Positions 17,260 through 26,779 are shown, counted from the first letter of the stretch. The stretch is DNA of 64,000 bases from Candidatus Poribacteria bacterium (GCA_009841255.1 VXMD01000046.1:52452-116451), one strand, 5' to 3'. The notes: generated by a model not told the origin, from the letters alone. Translations and numbers: made by a program.

Positions 17260-18093
17260 CTACTTTTCAGTCCGTTGAGCTTTCAGGTGTGCCCAAGTTG
17301 TTGTGAATTTGCCTTGCGGTTCAACGCTCAAAGGCTCTGCGAGTGTAGCAAAATCGGCTTCGTCAAAAGCGGAACCGTAGACAAGCACTTCGTCGATGAG
17401 CCCCCCAAACCAGTCGACATCGGTTTGGCCGCCGCCACCACCATCGTGATAGACGGTGTTCTGGTTGAGATGACCGACCCCAATATCGTCCCCGTGGGCA
17501 TGGAGTTGCCCACCCTTTTCTTGGGCGATGCGTTTGCCGTCGAGCCACATCTCAAACTTTTTGCTCTCAACCTTGTCCTTAGCATCGCGAATCACTAAAC
17601 CGACGTGGTACCATTGCTTTGACTTAATGTCAGCCTCGGGCCAGGCACCGTTCCAGTTGTATTCAGCGCGATTCCAACCGCCGGCGTAGACTTTACCACC
17701 GTGCACATAAAGTATTAAGCCGCGTGTGGCACCGCCTTCTTCGAAAATTACCTGCTTCCGATCGTCAATCTTCGCGTTATCACAGTAGAATAACGCCGCG
17801 ACCGTCCGGTTGGTATAGGGACCACCGGTGTTGATATCTACGGAATCTGGAAATTTGATACCATCGCTTTTACCGTTGAACTTCAGTGCTTTTCCAGCGA
17901 TACCGTCAACGGCTTGCGGTTTGCCGGTGAAATTGCCATCCAATCCTTTTTTCGAGGCATCTTTGGCATTCCCAGCGTTAAAGTCCCAATGTGCGGCGAC
18001 AGTCGCTTCATCTCGCTGTGCGTCTGCTGGCGCGACGAGGATCACTGCACCCAATAGCAGGACGATACAGAATGTAGAAATAAACGCTCTCAT
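17260..18093 (-). CDS. Secreted LamG domain protein (paralogue of the adjacent gene)
   Basis: 277 residues. A clear signal peptide (MRAFISTFCIVLLLGAVILV, cleavage near APADA-Q) starts 10 bases after AGGAGG, a strong ribosome binding site that fixes the start at 18093. The jellyroll shares AHWDFNAGNAKDASKKGLDG, LKFNGKSDGIKFP, KKFEMWLDGKRIAQ and DWFGGLIDEVLVYGSAF with its neighbour, plus the same C-terminal tail (LSVEPQGKFTTTWAHLKAQR). The two probably form an operon read leftwards. The shared C-terminal tail could be a sorting or anchoring signal; this is inference. Confidence 0.87.
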   Translation of the reverse strand: MRAFISTFCIVLLLGAVILVAPADAQRDEATVAAHWDFNAGNAKDASKKGLDGNFTGKPQAVDGIAGKALKFNGKSDGIKFPDSVDINTGGPYTNRTVAALFYCDNAKIDDRKQVIFEEGGATRGLILYVHGGKVYAGGWNRAEYNWNGAWPEADIKSKQWYHVGLVIRDAKDKVESKKFEMWLDGKRIAQEKGGQLHAHGDDIGVGHLNQNTVYHDGGGGGQTDVDWFGGLIDEVLVYGSAFDEADFATLAEPLSVEPQGKFTTTWAHLKAQRTEK

Positions 18094-18519
18094 TACTTTT
18101 ATCCCTCCTAAACATTCACTCCTTTTTTTATATTTGGAGATTGGGTTTATAAGGCGGAAGTATCCATGCCTTAAACTTCTGTTGCACACTATACTTCCAA
18201 TTATTATCAAAAATATCCAAAATTTTGTCAAATTAAAAACATAAATTTTAAAAACATAAATTAAAAATTAAAATGACGTGAATTCGATGAAATATCTGGT
18301 AAAATCTTTTTTTCAAGCGATGTAACGTTTTGTCTAAAAATTGTGTCTTTAATAATGTGAGTTCGATTTAAGGATTTAGGGGGATTCGATTTGGTGTTGA
18401 CACTAACCCGTATCTTAAGTTATTTTATGTTAAAAGCGTTTATAAAAATTCCATCTACTTTGCTTTTCAAGTGTAGTATTTACAAAGTGTACTAACAGAA
18501 AAAAAGGAGATACACCTGA
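18094..18519. other. AT-rich divergent intergenic region
   Basis: About 425 bases between the leftward LamG genes and the rightward LRR gene, with A/T runs and no recognisable element copy. It must hold promoters for both directions; only the rightward candidate at 18397-18426 is clear. Confidence 0.5.
18397..18426 (+). promoter_or_regulatory. Candidate sigma-70-type promoter for the LRR-dockerin gene
   Basis: TTGACA at 18397-18402 and TATTTT at 18421-18426 with an 18-base spacer, about 95 bases before the ATG. The -35 is perfect, the -10 weaker. Confidence 0.5.
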
Positions 18520-20658
18520 ATGCCCAAAGCACAACATGTTTTCATTTGCGCGCTCATACTTTGCGCGGCTCTTTTTCTTTCACCGCTTCTAACCTTTGCA
18601 CAGACCGTTAACATTCCCGATACGAACCTGCGCGCGGCGATTGCGGAAGCACTTGGCAAACCACAAGGTGCACAGATTACACGGGAGGAGATGGCGACGT
18701 TGACCGATCTTGAAGCACATAATGCCGATATCAGCGACTTGACGGGACTTGAGTTTGCGATAAATCTGGTAGAGATAAGATGCAACAACAACTTGATATC
18801 TGATATATCACCCCTTGCGAAGTTGATGAGGCTACGCGTTATAGAGTTGCGGCAGAATGTCATAAATGATCTCTCACCGTTGACACAGTTGATTAGCCTC
18901 GAATCGCTCATCGTTAACGGTAACTCGATAGTCGATCTCTCACCTGTTGAAGGTTTAATCAATTTGCGAGGCTTGGAGATTTCAGACAACCTCATATCTG
19001 ACTTATCTCCTATTGCTGGGTTAATTAAACTTGAGAGGCTATGGATGTCCGAGAATCCGCCACTGGATATCTCACCGCTTGCTGGCTTAACGAACCTAAA
19101 CGGATTTCACACGTGGGGGACCTCTATTCTATCCGATCTCTCTGTCTTCTCGAAATTACCGAAGCTGCACGTGATAGATATTTGCGGTGGAGACGTATCG
19201 GATCTCTCTGATTTGGAGGGATTAACGGGTTTGAGGAGACTGGAGCTTGCTGGTAACGAAATCTCAGATATCTCTCCATTGGCAAGTTTAACGGGGTTGA
19301 CACATCTCAACCTGAGACATAACCAAATCGTGGATGTTTCTCCGCTGACCACCTTGAGCACGTTGACACAGATTGACCTTCATGACAATGAGGTGCTGGA
19401 TTTCTCGCCTTTGGATGTGTTTCCTGAGAGCGTTTTTATCACTCGGAGTGAAAACCCCGGGGCTACACGTCCTGCCCCAAAGATAGAGGGACCGTGGCTG
19501 TGGATGGTAGTGCCGACGGACGGAATGTCTGGTTCAAAAGCAGCTGCGTCCGGAAAAGATTTTTTAGGAGAAGTGAGTGGTGGTAGTGTAACGGAGTTAA
19601 AGATTGCGACGCAGGGGGCAATGGAAGGGGATACTGTCGGAGATAAGGTCTGGACAGTCGGTGAGCTCTCTAAAAGAGGCGGTAATAACATAAATGAACT
19701 GGTGAACACTGCGGGTTTAGGAATGGGCAATATAGATCACCACGTGGCTTACGGTTCGGTGAACCTGGATTCCCCGCGCGAACAAAACACAAAGATGTTC
19801 GTTGGAAGCGGCGACGCTGTTAAGGTCTGGCTCAATGGTAAGCTCGTTCATAGTAACGCCACAGACCGGGATGCGAATGGTTACCAAGAGAGTTTCTCTG
19901 TTACGTTGAAACAGGGAAGCAATACCCTGTTAGTTGCTGTCTACGAGGGTGAAGGTTGGTGGAGCGGGTTTTTCGGTTTTGATGGTGGGACGGACTATAC
20001 GGTGTGGACGCAGAGCCCTCCGATCTTGCCAAAACCGCTACAGGTTGCGGATATGAATGAAGATGGATTTGTAAACATTCTGGATCTGATTGTCGTCGCA
20101 CGCGATTTTGAAAGAAACAAACCGATCAATCCGCGAACGGACATAAATGGGGATGGAAAGATTAATATCTTGGACCTTGTCACTGTAGCAAGAAGTATGG
20201 ATGCGACCGTTCCTGCGGCACCTTCTGCCCGTATGGCAAACAATCAAGTATCACCAGCAGTCATATGGAGTTGGATAGCACAAGCACAGATCGCAGATGA
20301 TGGCTCACTTGCGTTTCAACAGGGCATCACCAATCTCCAACGCCTTTTAGATTCGTTTGCTCCCAAAGAGACGGTGTTGCGGGCAAACTACCCAAATCCA
20401 TTTAATCCGGAAACATGGGTACCGTATCAACTTGCAAAGGCTGCGAAGGTTCAAATTCATATTTATGCGGCAAGTGGTGTCTTGGTTCGGACACTGGATT
20501 TAGGACACCAGCCGGCAGGGACCTATCACCAACGAAGTCGTGCGGCGCATTGGGACGGGAAAAACGAAATAGGTGAGTCCGTGGCAAGTGGCGTGTATTT
20601 CTATACGCTCACCGCAGGCGATTTCGCTGCCACACGTAAAATGATTATCCGAAAATAA
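18520..20658 (+). CDS. Secreted leucine-rich repeat protein with dockerin domain and C-terminal sorting (FlgD-like) domain
   Basis: 712 residues. Signal peptide 1-29; leucine-rich repeats of the SDISPLAxLxxLxxLxLxxN type from about 60 to 300; a beta-rich region (PWLWMVVPTDG ... VKVWLNGKLVHS, about 325-500) repeated in the next gene; a type I dockerin with two calcium loops (ADMNEDGFVNILDLIVVA, about 510, and DINGDGKINILDLVTVA, about 545); and a C-terminal domain from NYPNPFNPETWVPYQL (about 622) to ATRKMIIRK, resembling T9SS type A/FlgD-like sorting tails. AAGGAG 11 bases before the ATG. It lies 12 bases before the cytochrome-LRR-cohesin gene, so they are almost certainly co-transcribed. Confidence 0.88.
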   Translation: MPKAQHVFICALILCAALFLSPLLTFAQTVNIPDTNLRAAIAEALGKPQGAQITREEMATLTDLEAHNADISDLTGLEFAINLVEIRCNNNLISDISPLAKLMRLRVIELRQNVINDLSPLTQLISLESLIVNGNSIVDLSPVEGLINLRGLEISDNLISDLSPIAGLIKLERLWMSENPPLDISPLAGLTNLNGFHTWGTSILSDLSVFSKLPKLHVIDICGGDVSDLSDLEGLTGLRRLELAGNEISDISPLASLTGLTHLNLRHNQIVDVSPLTTLSTLTQIDLHDNEVLDFSPLDVFPESVFITRSENPGATRPAPKIEGPWLWMVVPTDGMSGSKAAASGKDFLGEVSGGSVTELKIATQGAMEGDTVGDKVWTVGELSKRGGNNINELVNTAGLGMGNIDHHVAYGSVNLDSPREQNTKMFVGSGDAVKVWLNGKLVHSNATDRDANGYQESFSVTLKQGSNTLLVAVYEGEGWWSGFFGFDGGTDYTVWTQSPPILPKPLQVADMNEDGFVNILDLIVVARDFERNKPINPRTDINGDGKINILDLVTVARSMDATVPAAPSARMANNQVSPAVIWSWIAQAQIADDGSLAFQQGITNLQRLLDSFAPKETVLRANYPNPFNPETWVPYQLAKAAKVQIHIYAASGVLVRTLDLGHQPAGTYHQRSRAAHWDGKNEIGESVASGVYFYTLTAGDFAATRKMIIRK

Positions 20659-20670
20659 AGGAGATTAATA

Positions 20671-23600
20671 ATGAAACATATTAGATCCTTCTTCCTCGTT
20701 TTCTTAGCATATATCGCCTTCGTTTTTCCGGCAGATGCCCAGCAAAACATCGCGCAGCAGGCGTATCTTATCCTTGAAAGGAACTGCTTCAATTGCCACG
20801 GACCCGCGGGGTCCCATAAAGAGCACATCGTTATTGACTCAGCAGAAAACCTCGTGAAAATGGGGGCAGTGGTACCGAGAAACCCTGGTGCCTCCGAACT
20901 CTATACCCGGCTTCAGCACAAAGACCCCGCAAAACGGATGCCGCTCGGACAGCCTGCACTGTCGCCAGCAGCGATGGCGATCATCGAAAATTGGATCCTC
21001 CAAGGCGCACCGAGCTGGGATGTCCAAGGTGAGGTCGTAGACTTTATTACGACCGATGCCATGCTCACCAGCATCCAGGAGCATCTCAAAACGCTGGATG
21101 CCTTTGACCGTCCCTCTGCCCGCTATTTCACGATGACACACCTCTATAACGCAGGCGAGGGCCCGGAGGCACTTCGGGCTTATCAGATCGCCCTCTCGAA
21201 ACTCATCAATAGTCTCTCTTGGGGGTTTGGAGTTATCAATCCGGAACCGATTGACGCGGCGAAGACGATCTTTTACATCGATCTCCGCGACTACGAGTGG
21301 GACACACGGGAGGCCTGGTCTCACATTGAGGCGGTCTATCCGTATACGATCGAGTTCAATGCCGAACACCACGGGAGGCAACTGCTGAAACTGACGTATC
21401 TTCGGGGCGAGATGGCGTGTGAAGTGCCGTTCGTTTACGTGGATTGGTTTCTGGCGACGGCTTCTCTGCCGCCGCTCTACCACGATATTCTTGCGCTTCC
21501 GGAGACTGAACATGAACTGGAACTTGAGTTAGGGATAGATGTGGCACGCAATTTGCGGCATGCTCCGGGGGTTCGGGTGTGGCGCGCAGGGACGAACGAT
21601 TCGGGTGTCTCGAATCACAACCGCGTGGTAGAGCGTCACACGTCTCGGTATGGTGCGTATTGGAAGAGCCACGACTTTGATGGGAGCGCGGGTGCGAAGA
21701 ATATCTTCACGCACCCGTTGTCGTTTGAGCGCGCCGGGGGTGAAGTTATCTTCAATCTCCCGAACGGTTTGCAGGCGTATTATATCTCGGATGCTCAAGG
21801 CAATCGTATAGATGTTGCCCCGACAGAGATTGTTTCAAATCCTGCAGCGAGTGATCCTGCGGTGCGTAATGGTATCTCGTGTATCGGTTGCCACACAGAG
21901 GGCATGAAAGCGTTTGAAGACGGTGTACGTTCGACGATCATGCAGACGGCGAATCCGGGTTTTGATAAAGCCCATGCCCTGCGTCTCTATGTGGAAAAAA
22001 AGGTGATGGATCGGCTTCTCGCTGAAGATACGGATCGTTACGGAGAAGCACTTAAGGAGACAGGAGGTGTGTTTGACGACATTGAGCCCGTGTCTCGTTT
22101 CTATGAGGCGTTTCAAGGGCCGTTAGATGCGTCGCAGGCTGCTGCGGCGATCGGTATGGAAACGGAGGTTTTCCTTGCGAAGATTCGTCAGGAGCCGAGT
22201 TTACAGAACTTAGGCTTGACGGGGCTGTTGACTGGTGGAGGTGGGAATGTGAAGCGGGATGTATGGGAGTCTAACTTTTCGGATCTGGTTGCGTGTGTGT
22301 ATGGGGATGAGTGTGTCGCGCCGCCGACCCCGACCCTGACCCCGACCCCGTTGCCTGTTTTTGGTCATCCGATTCCTGATGTGAACCTGCGTGCGGCGAT
22401 TGCAGAGAGCTTGGGTGAAACTCCTGCCTCGCTTACGACGGAGGACATCGCGAAGTTGAGGCGTCTGGAGGCGGATGAGAGCGGCATCAGCGACCTGCGG
22501 GGACTTGAGTATGCGACGCGACTGGAACGGATAGAGTTGCGTCGGAATGCAATATCCGACCTCTCCCCGTTGCGGAATTTGACCCGTTTGAACAATATCA
22601 AGTTGCGTGGCAACAGAATAACCGATGTGTCCCCTCTCGGCGATTTGATTAACGTAGACTGGCTCGGCCTTGAAGAAAATGCGATCACCGATTTGCGACC
22701 TTTGAAGAAGTTAATCAAATTGAACGGAATCGGGATTTCAGGAAATCCCATATCGGACGTATCGCCGCTGGCGAGTCTCATCAGTTTAGAACGGATAGAT
22801 GCTTGGCGAACCCCTATCTCAGATTTTTCTGCCTTGGCGAAGTTGCCGAGACTCCGATGGATAGAATTGGGGAACGATAGATCTATCTCAAAACTTCCGT
22901 CTCTGAAGGGGTTAAAAGCATTACGCCGCTTGGAAATTCGTGACTGCAGTATATCAGATCTCTCTGGACTTTCAGCGTTAACACAACTGGAATGGTTATC
23001 GTTAGTCAATAACGCGATAGTAGATGTATCGCCGTTGGCGAACTTAACGGCTTTGAAACATCTGAATCTTGATGCGAATCTCATAACGGACGCGTCGCCT
23101 TTGGCGAAGTTGGCGAGGTTGGAAGTGCTATACCTTGAGAATAATATTATCACGGATGTCTCCGGACTTTCGGGGTTCAAGAACTTGGAACGGCTTGACC
23201 TGCGTAACAACGGCATATCCGACTTTTCGCCTTTAGAGGGGTTGCCGGATAAAACATTTGTTCGGATGGAAGGCAATCCGGGTTTCCCGTCAGGGGGTCC
23301 AAAAATCACAGGTCCCTGGTTATGGGCAATCGTTCCAGGGACACGACTTGATGACAGGACAGATTTTCTATCTCGAGCGACAGGTGGTGCTGCTACAGAG
23401 ATAAAAGTGGCTACCAATGGCGCGAAGGAAGGGAAGGCTGTTGGAAAGCGTAAATGGGCGCTCCATCGCCTCAGTGCTACCGAGGGGAACAACATCAACC
23501 GAATGACGGATTCTCTCGGTTGGGGCACAGGTGAGGAGATATATGACCATATCGTTTACGGGTCGGTTGTCTTGGATTCACCGGAGGAACAGGAAACGAC

Positions 23601-24564
23601 GATGCTCGTCGGGAGCGATGATGCCGTTAAAGTGTGGCTCAACGGTGCATTGGTTCATAAAGCACTTGTTGCACGTGGTGCCGGCGATTACCAAGATTTC
23701 TTCCCTGTAACGCTGAAACAGGGAAAAAATGTTTTGTTAGTTGCCTTGGACAACCGCGGTCATGGGGGATTTAGCGGCTTTTTTGGATTCGCACCTGACG
23801 CGAAATATGAAGTATTCCAACCGAGCCTTAATTTCAACTTTTCTACGGATATAGCACAGATTGAGAAAGGGGATACATTCACTGTGCATCTGAAAGTAGA
23901 AAACGCCGAGGATTTAGCGGGATGGCAAACCGATATTGCGTTTAACTCGAAGGTACTCAGAGCGCTTCGCGCGACTGAGGGAGATTTCCTGAAACAGGGT
24001 GACGGGCGCACCTTCTTCCAAGCAGGCACGATCAATAATACCACTGGTAAAATCACCGGTATAAAGACAGTGCAACTCTCTAAAGGCAAGATGGCCAGAC
24101 AAGGCACGCTGTTCTCCGTTAGATTCACAGCCCTCGCGAATGGACAGAGCCGCTTAAGTGTAGACAATTTTCAAGCCGGTTCCAGTAGGGGAGAGAAAAT
24201 TAATGCGACTCCACCTGAGATTACTATTGTTGTCGGTGATGGTGCCCCTGCTGCGCCTTCGCTGCGTCCTGACGAGACGGTTTTACTTCACAATTATCCG
24301 AATCCGTTCAATCCAGAGACATGGATACCGTATCATCTGGCGGAACCCGCGGATGTCACCCTCCGTATCTATGCGGCAAGTGGTGTCTTAGTGCGGACGT
24401 TGGCTTTGGGACATCAGGTGGCGGGGATCTATCAGGGTCGGAGTCGTGCGGCGTATTGGGACGGGAAAAATGACGTGGGTGAGTCGGTTGCGAGTGGTAT
24501 CTATTTCTATACGCTCACTGCTGGCGATTTCACGGCTACTCGCAAAATGTTGATACGGAAGTAG
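20671..24564 (+). CDS. Large secreted cytochrome c-LRR-cohesin protein with C-terminal sorting domain
   Basis: 1297 residues. Signal peptide (to about 24); a planctomycete-type cytochrome c domain with haem motif C39-x2-C42-H43 (NCFNCHG) and the RMPLGQPALSP segment; a long middle region with a second haem motif C404-x2-C407-H408; a Pro/Thr linker (PPTPTLTPTPLP, about 550); leucine-rich repeats (about 566-870); the beta-rich region shared with the upstream gene; a cohesin-like domain (about 1052-1190, FTVHLKVENAEDLAGWQTDI); and the same NYPNPFNPETW sorting tail. AAAGGAG sits 8 bases before the ATG. Haem attachment outside the membrane suggests redox activity; the role is unknown. Confidence 0.87.
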   Translation: MKHIRSFFLVFLAYIAFVFPADAQQNIAQQAYLILERNCFNCHGPAGSHKEHIVIDSAENLVKMGAVVPRNPGASELYTRLQHKDPAKRMPLGQPALSPAAMAIIENWILQGAPSWDVQGEVVDFITTDAMLTSIQEHLKTLDAFDRPSARYFTMTHLYNAGEGPEALRAYQIALSKLINSLSWGFGVINPEPIDAAKTIFYIDLRDYEWDTREAWSHIEAVYPYTIEFNAEHHGRQLLKLTYLRGEMACEVPFVYVDWFLATASLPPLYHDILALPETEHELELELGIDVARNLRHAPGVRVWRAGTNDSGVSNHNRVVERHTSRYGAYWKSHDFDGSAGAKNIFTHPLSFERAGGEVIFNLPNGLQAYYISDAQGNRIDVAPTEIVSNPAASDPAVRNGISCIGCHTEGMKAFEDGVRSTIMQTANPGFDKAHALRLYVEKKVMDRLLAEDTDRYGEALKETGGVFDDIEPVSRFYEAFQGPLDASQAAAAIGMETEVFLAKIRQEPSLQNLGLTGLLTGGGGNVKRDVWESNFSDLVACVYGDECVAPPTPTLTPTPLPVFGHPIPDVNLRAAIAESLGETPASLTTEDIAKLRRLEADESGISDLRGLEYATRLERIELRRNAISDLSPLRNLTRLNNIKLRGNRITDVSPLGDLINVDWLGLEENAITDLRPLKKLIKLNGIGISGNPISDVSPLASLISLERIDAWRTPISDFSALAKLPRLRWIELGNDRSISKLPSLKGLKALRRLEIRDCSISDLSGLSALTQLEWLSLVNNAIVDVSPLANLTALKHLNLDANLITDASPLAKLARLEVLYLENNIITDVSGLSGFKNLERLDLRNNGISDFSPLEGLPDKTFVRMEGNPGFPSGGPKITGPWLWAIVPGTRLDDRTDFLSRATGGAATEIKVATNGAKEGKAVGKRKWALHRLSATEGNNINRMTDSLGWGTGEEIYDHIVYGSVVLDSPEEQETTMLVGSDDAVKVWLNGALVHKALVARGAGDYQDFFPVTLKQGKNVLLVALDNRGHGGFSGFFGFAPDAKYEVFQPSLNFNFSTDIAQIEKGDTFTVHLKVENAEDLAGWQTDIAFNSKVLRALRATEGDFLKQGDGRTFFQAGTINNTTGKITGIKTVQLSKGKMARQGTLFSVRFTALANGQSRLSVDNFQAGSSRGEKINATPPEITIVVGDGAPAAPSLRPDETVLLHNYPNPFNPETWIPYHLAEPADVTLRIYAASGVLVRTLALGHQVAGIYQGRSRAAYWDGKNDVGESVASGIYFYTLTAGDFTATRKMLIRK

Positions 24565-24586
24565 GGCTGGGCAACCCAGCCCCTAC
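24561..24586. terminator. Palindrome (family B) after the cytochrome-cohesin gene
   Basis: GTAGGGCTGGG / CCCAGCCCCTAC, overlapping the stop codon; could stop transcription from both sides of this convergent gene pair. No U run is present, so terminator activity is inference. Confidence 0.5.
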
Positions 24587-24593
24587 GTGCTAA

Positions 24594-24959
24594 TCACTGA
24601 TTGCTATAGAAACCGAGGAAAGCAATGTCTCGTAAGCCTCGGAAAAGTCGGCGCCGGACGCTGAAACGACTCTTCGCCCAACCTTCGATATATCTCACTG
24701 CATCACGCGGAACGAGTTGCGTAAAACGGCACAGCTTCCCGATGAATAGCGGCGGACCCCATTGGAATAGATAAAGTCCAAAACGGAGTTGCGTTCGTAA
24801 AGTTTTGGGCAGTTGCCGAACAAAGGTGTCAATCACGATAATTGGTGTGTCCAATGGGGTATCTTCTGAAATGCCTACCATATATGTGCATACGGATTTC
24901 AGGATATCGTGTTCAACCTCGGTGAAAAAGTAGGTAGCTTCTGGTGTTTTTCTAAGCAT
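24594..24959 (-). CDS. Small protein resembling the gluconate 2-dehydrogenase subunit 3/GMC-oxidoreductase accessory region
   Basis: 121 residues from MLRKTPEATYFFTEVEHDIL. The layout (FTExExxxLxxxxxxMVG, then a Leu/Arg-rich region LPKTLRTQLRFGLYLFQWGP and EGWAKSRFSVRRRLFRGLRD) recalls the N-terminal helical part of long-chain alcohol/GMC oxidoreductases and gluconate dehydrogenase subunit 3 from memory; no cofactor motif is present. A GMC partner gene is not in the window. The CCGCAAGG element lies 4 bases upstream of the ATG. The frame remains open through the element (YPQGIIKK) to 25115, but that extension would overlap the next gene. Confidence 0.62.
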   Translation of the reverse strand: MLRKTPEATYFFTEVEHDILKSVCTYMVGISEDTPLDTPIIVIDTFVRQLPKTLRTQLRFGLYLFQWGPPLFIGKLCRFTQLVPRDAVRYIEGWAKSRFSVRRRLFRGLRDIAFLGFYSNQ

Positions 24960-24962
24960 CAG

Positions 24963-25055
24963 TTTTTTAATTATACCTTGCGGATAAGTGATAGTGTCTG
25001 TGAATTTGACGGTTTTCGAGTTCGAGTCGCCCGCGCCGTTGTTGCGGGCTTGGTT
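24963..25055 (-). repeat. CCGCAAGG element with CCCGC/GCGGG hairpin
   Basis: Minus-strand reading: AAGCCCGCAACAACGGCGCG closing with GGGC, then TTATCCGCAAGG and TATAATTAAAAA. Same loop as other copies but both stem arms differ, keeping the pairing. Confidence 0.88.
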
Positions 25056-25096
25056 TTCGTATTCAGGACTATTTGAGGGAGGCACAGACTCATAAA

Positions 25097-25999
25097 TTAA
25101 AAAAAAGATTCGCACAATTCACGTGCTTCTACTACCGGTTCGGCTTCACAGTGCCGAATTTCCAACACTTTCAGAACATCCGGCGGGAGCTGTTCAAAGA
25201 GTTCGTCCCACTCTAAGTCGCCGGTCCCTGGTGGGTGATATGCCTCAAGCCCCTGCAAATCGTGCAGATTCACGCCGACGAGGTATTCTGCGTACTGTTC
25301 AAGCCACTTATCTGCCCAGCACACGCCAAGTCTTTCCTGTAGCGCGGCATGTCCTACGTCGTGCCAATACCGCATCGGACCACCATAAAACTCCTCAAAG
25401 AACAACCTAACTTCGTCGAAATTCGGGATTTGGTAGTAGTGTGGGCGATTCTCAATGGCGATACAGAGTTCCATCTTCAAGGCACACTCATTGAGTGCAT
25501 CAAGACTCCGCAATACTGCGTCTCGGTGTTTCGTTTCCTTACGCTTCCGCCATTCTGTGGCTTCGGTTACCTTCTGGTCGAAGGCTTCAAACTCGCGCTC
25601 TCCGTAATTGTAGAGGTCTCTCATCAAATAGGATCTGTCGTAGGTATCAACTTCACCGAGATGAAGGACGACGATTGGCACTTCCAGCTCAACAGCGAGT
25701 TCCATCGTTTGGACGGTGCGTCGGACAGCCTCCAGTCGTTCGTCTATATTGAGACTCGAAAGTGAAATTTTATCCTGCTCCGCCTCTACTTGAGACGTTC
25801 CGGGCAGGATAGGACAGAAGTTGTGGATCGAACAGGGCGGATTTTCGCGGAGATATGGAAACTTAAGTTGCTCTATCTGATCGGGTGTGAGATGCCTGCT
25901 GAGTTCGAGCGTTTCAAAGCCGAGGTTTTTGAGTTCATCGAACAGTGCAGCACCGTCCTGTTGTTTCAAAGCGTTCCACATTGTTGAAATTGCTAACAT
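25097..25999 (-). CDS. Sugar phosphate isomerase/epimerase family protein (xylose isomerase-like TIM barrel)
   Basis: 300 residues, AP endonuclease-2/xylose isomerase-like TIM barrel that normally binds divalent metal. Visible landmarks: FETLELSRHL (strand 2), VVLHLGEVD, LCIAIENRPHYYQIP (Glu ligand), RYWHDVGHAALQE (Asp/His ligands), VGVNLHDLQG and a late Glu in KVLEIRHCEAEP. The gene starts immediately after an element ending TATAATTAAAGA, with AAGG 12 bases upstream. Members of this superfamily are very numerous in Poribacteria; the sugar is not identifiable. Confidence 0.86.
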   Translation of the reverse strand: MLAISTMWNALKQQDGAALFDELKNLGFETLELSRHLTPDQIEQLKFPYLRENPPCSIHNFCPILPGTSQVEAEQDKISLSSLNIDERLEAVRRTVQTMELAVELEVPIVVLHLGEVDTYDRSYLMRDLYNYGEREFEAFDQKVTEATEWRKRKETKHRDAVLRSLDALNECALKMELCIAIENRPHYYQIPNFDEVRLFFEEFYGGPMRYWHDVGHAALQERLGVCWADKWLEQYAEYLVGVNLHDLQGLEAYHPPGTGDLEWDELFEQLPPDVLKVLEIRHCEAEPVVEARELCESFF

Positions 26000-26095
26000 T
26001 CTTTAATTATACCTTGCGGTTCGTTGCGGTGATTCGTGGCAGAAATGCTCGACTCCGTATATCCAGCCCTGCCCGATGGTTGGGCTTACGCGCTT
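26000..26095 (-). repeat. CCGCAAGG element with variant hairpin
   Basis: Ends in CCGCAAGGTATAATTAAAGA before the isomerase ATG. Its hairpin is AGCCC(AACCATCGGGC)AGGGCT, a different loop but again paired arms. Confidence 0.82.
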
Positions 26096-26111
26096 TGATC
26101 AAAATCTGATT

Positions 26112-26165
26112 CATGTTCCTTGCGGTTCGTTGAGGGGTCGCCGCAGGAATGCTCCGTTACCGGTA
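26112..26165 (-). repeat. Partial CCGCAAGG element
   Basis: TGTTCCTTGCGGTTCGTTGA and ATGCTCCG (plus-strand reading) match the 3' half of a reversed copy, between the isomerase and purN; no start codon adjoins it. Confidence 0.6.
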
Positions 26166-26176
26166 ATTGTTTTTAG

Positions 26177-26779
26177 TTACTGGACGGTAACCTTTCGTCC
26201 CTCAATTTTCAGTTTGCCCTGCGCGTACCATTTAATCACTTCAGGGTAGAGTTTATGCTCTTCAACCTGAATTCGGTTGTGTAAACTCTCTTCATCGTCT
26301 GTGTCCAGAACGGGGACAGCGGATTGCGCAATAATGGGTCCCGAATCCACATCTTCATCAACAAAATGAACGGTGACGCCAGCGATCTTCACACCATAGG
26401 CTAATGTATCAGCAACGGGGTGTGCACCCGGAAATGCCGGTAAGAGCGTTGGATGGACGTTGATAATCCGGTTCCGATATTTTTGCACAAAGGGGGGTTG
26501 GAACACCTTCATAAAGCCTGCAAGGGCTATTAATTCAATAGCATGTTGCTCAATGACCCTTGAAATCTCTGCATCAAAATCGAGGCGATTTGTAAAATCT
26601 TGGGTTCTGACAACATGTGTCGGTATACCGGCACGCTTTGCTCGTGTGAGTGCGTAAGCCTTGCGCCGATCACTGAGGACAACTGCGATATTGATACCAC
26701 TTGTTTCGTCTTGATGTAACTGCTCAATCAGGGTTTGCAGATTGGTTCCGCTCCCTGAAACGAGGACTGCGATGTTCAA
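26177..26779 (-). CDS. purN: Phosphoribosylglycinamide formyltransferase (GAR transformylase)
   Basis: Transfers formyl from 10-formyltetrahydrofolate to GAR in de novo purine synthesis. GSGTNLQ (residues 9-15) binds the phosphate, Asn107 and His109 (IINVHPTLLP) and Asp145 (DEDVDSGPII) are the catalytic residues, at positions matching the E. coli enzyme plus one. The chosen start is TTG at 26779, because AAAGGA lies 6 bases upstream and homology begins there (MNIAVLVSGSG); 200 residues is the normal length. An open extension to 26968 overlaps the preceding gene and has no homology. It begins 11 bases after the VWA gene, so probably shares its transcript. Confidence 0.93.
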   Translation of the reverse strand: MNIAVLVSGSGTNLQTLIEQLHQDETSGINIAVVLSDRRKAYALTRAKRAGIPTHVVRTQDFTNRLDFDAEISRVIEQHAIELIALAGFMKVFQPPFVQKYRNRIINVHPTLLPAFPGAHPVADTLAYGVKIAGVTVHFVDEDVDSGPIIAQSAVPVLDTDDEESLHNRIQVEEHKLYPEVIKWYAQGKLKIEGRKVTVQ

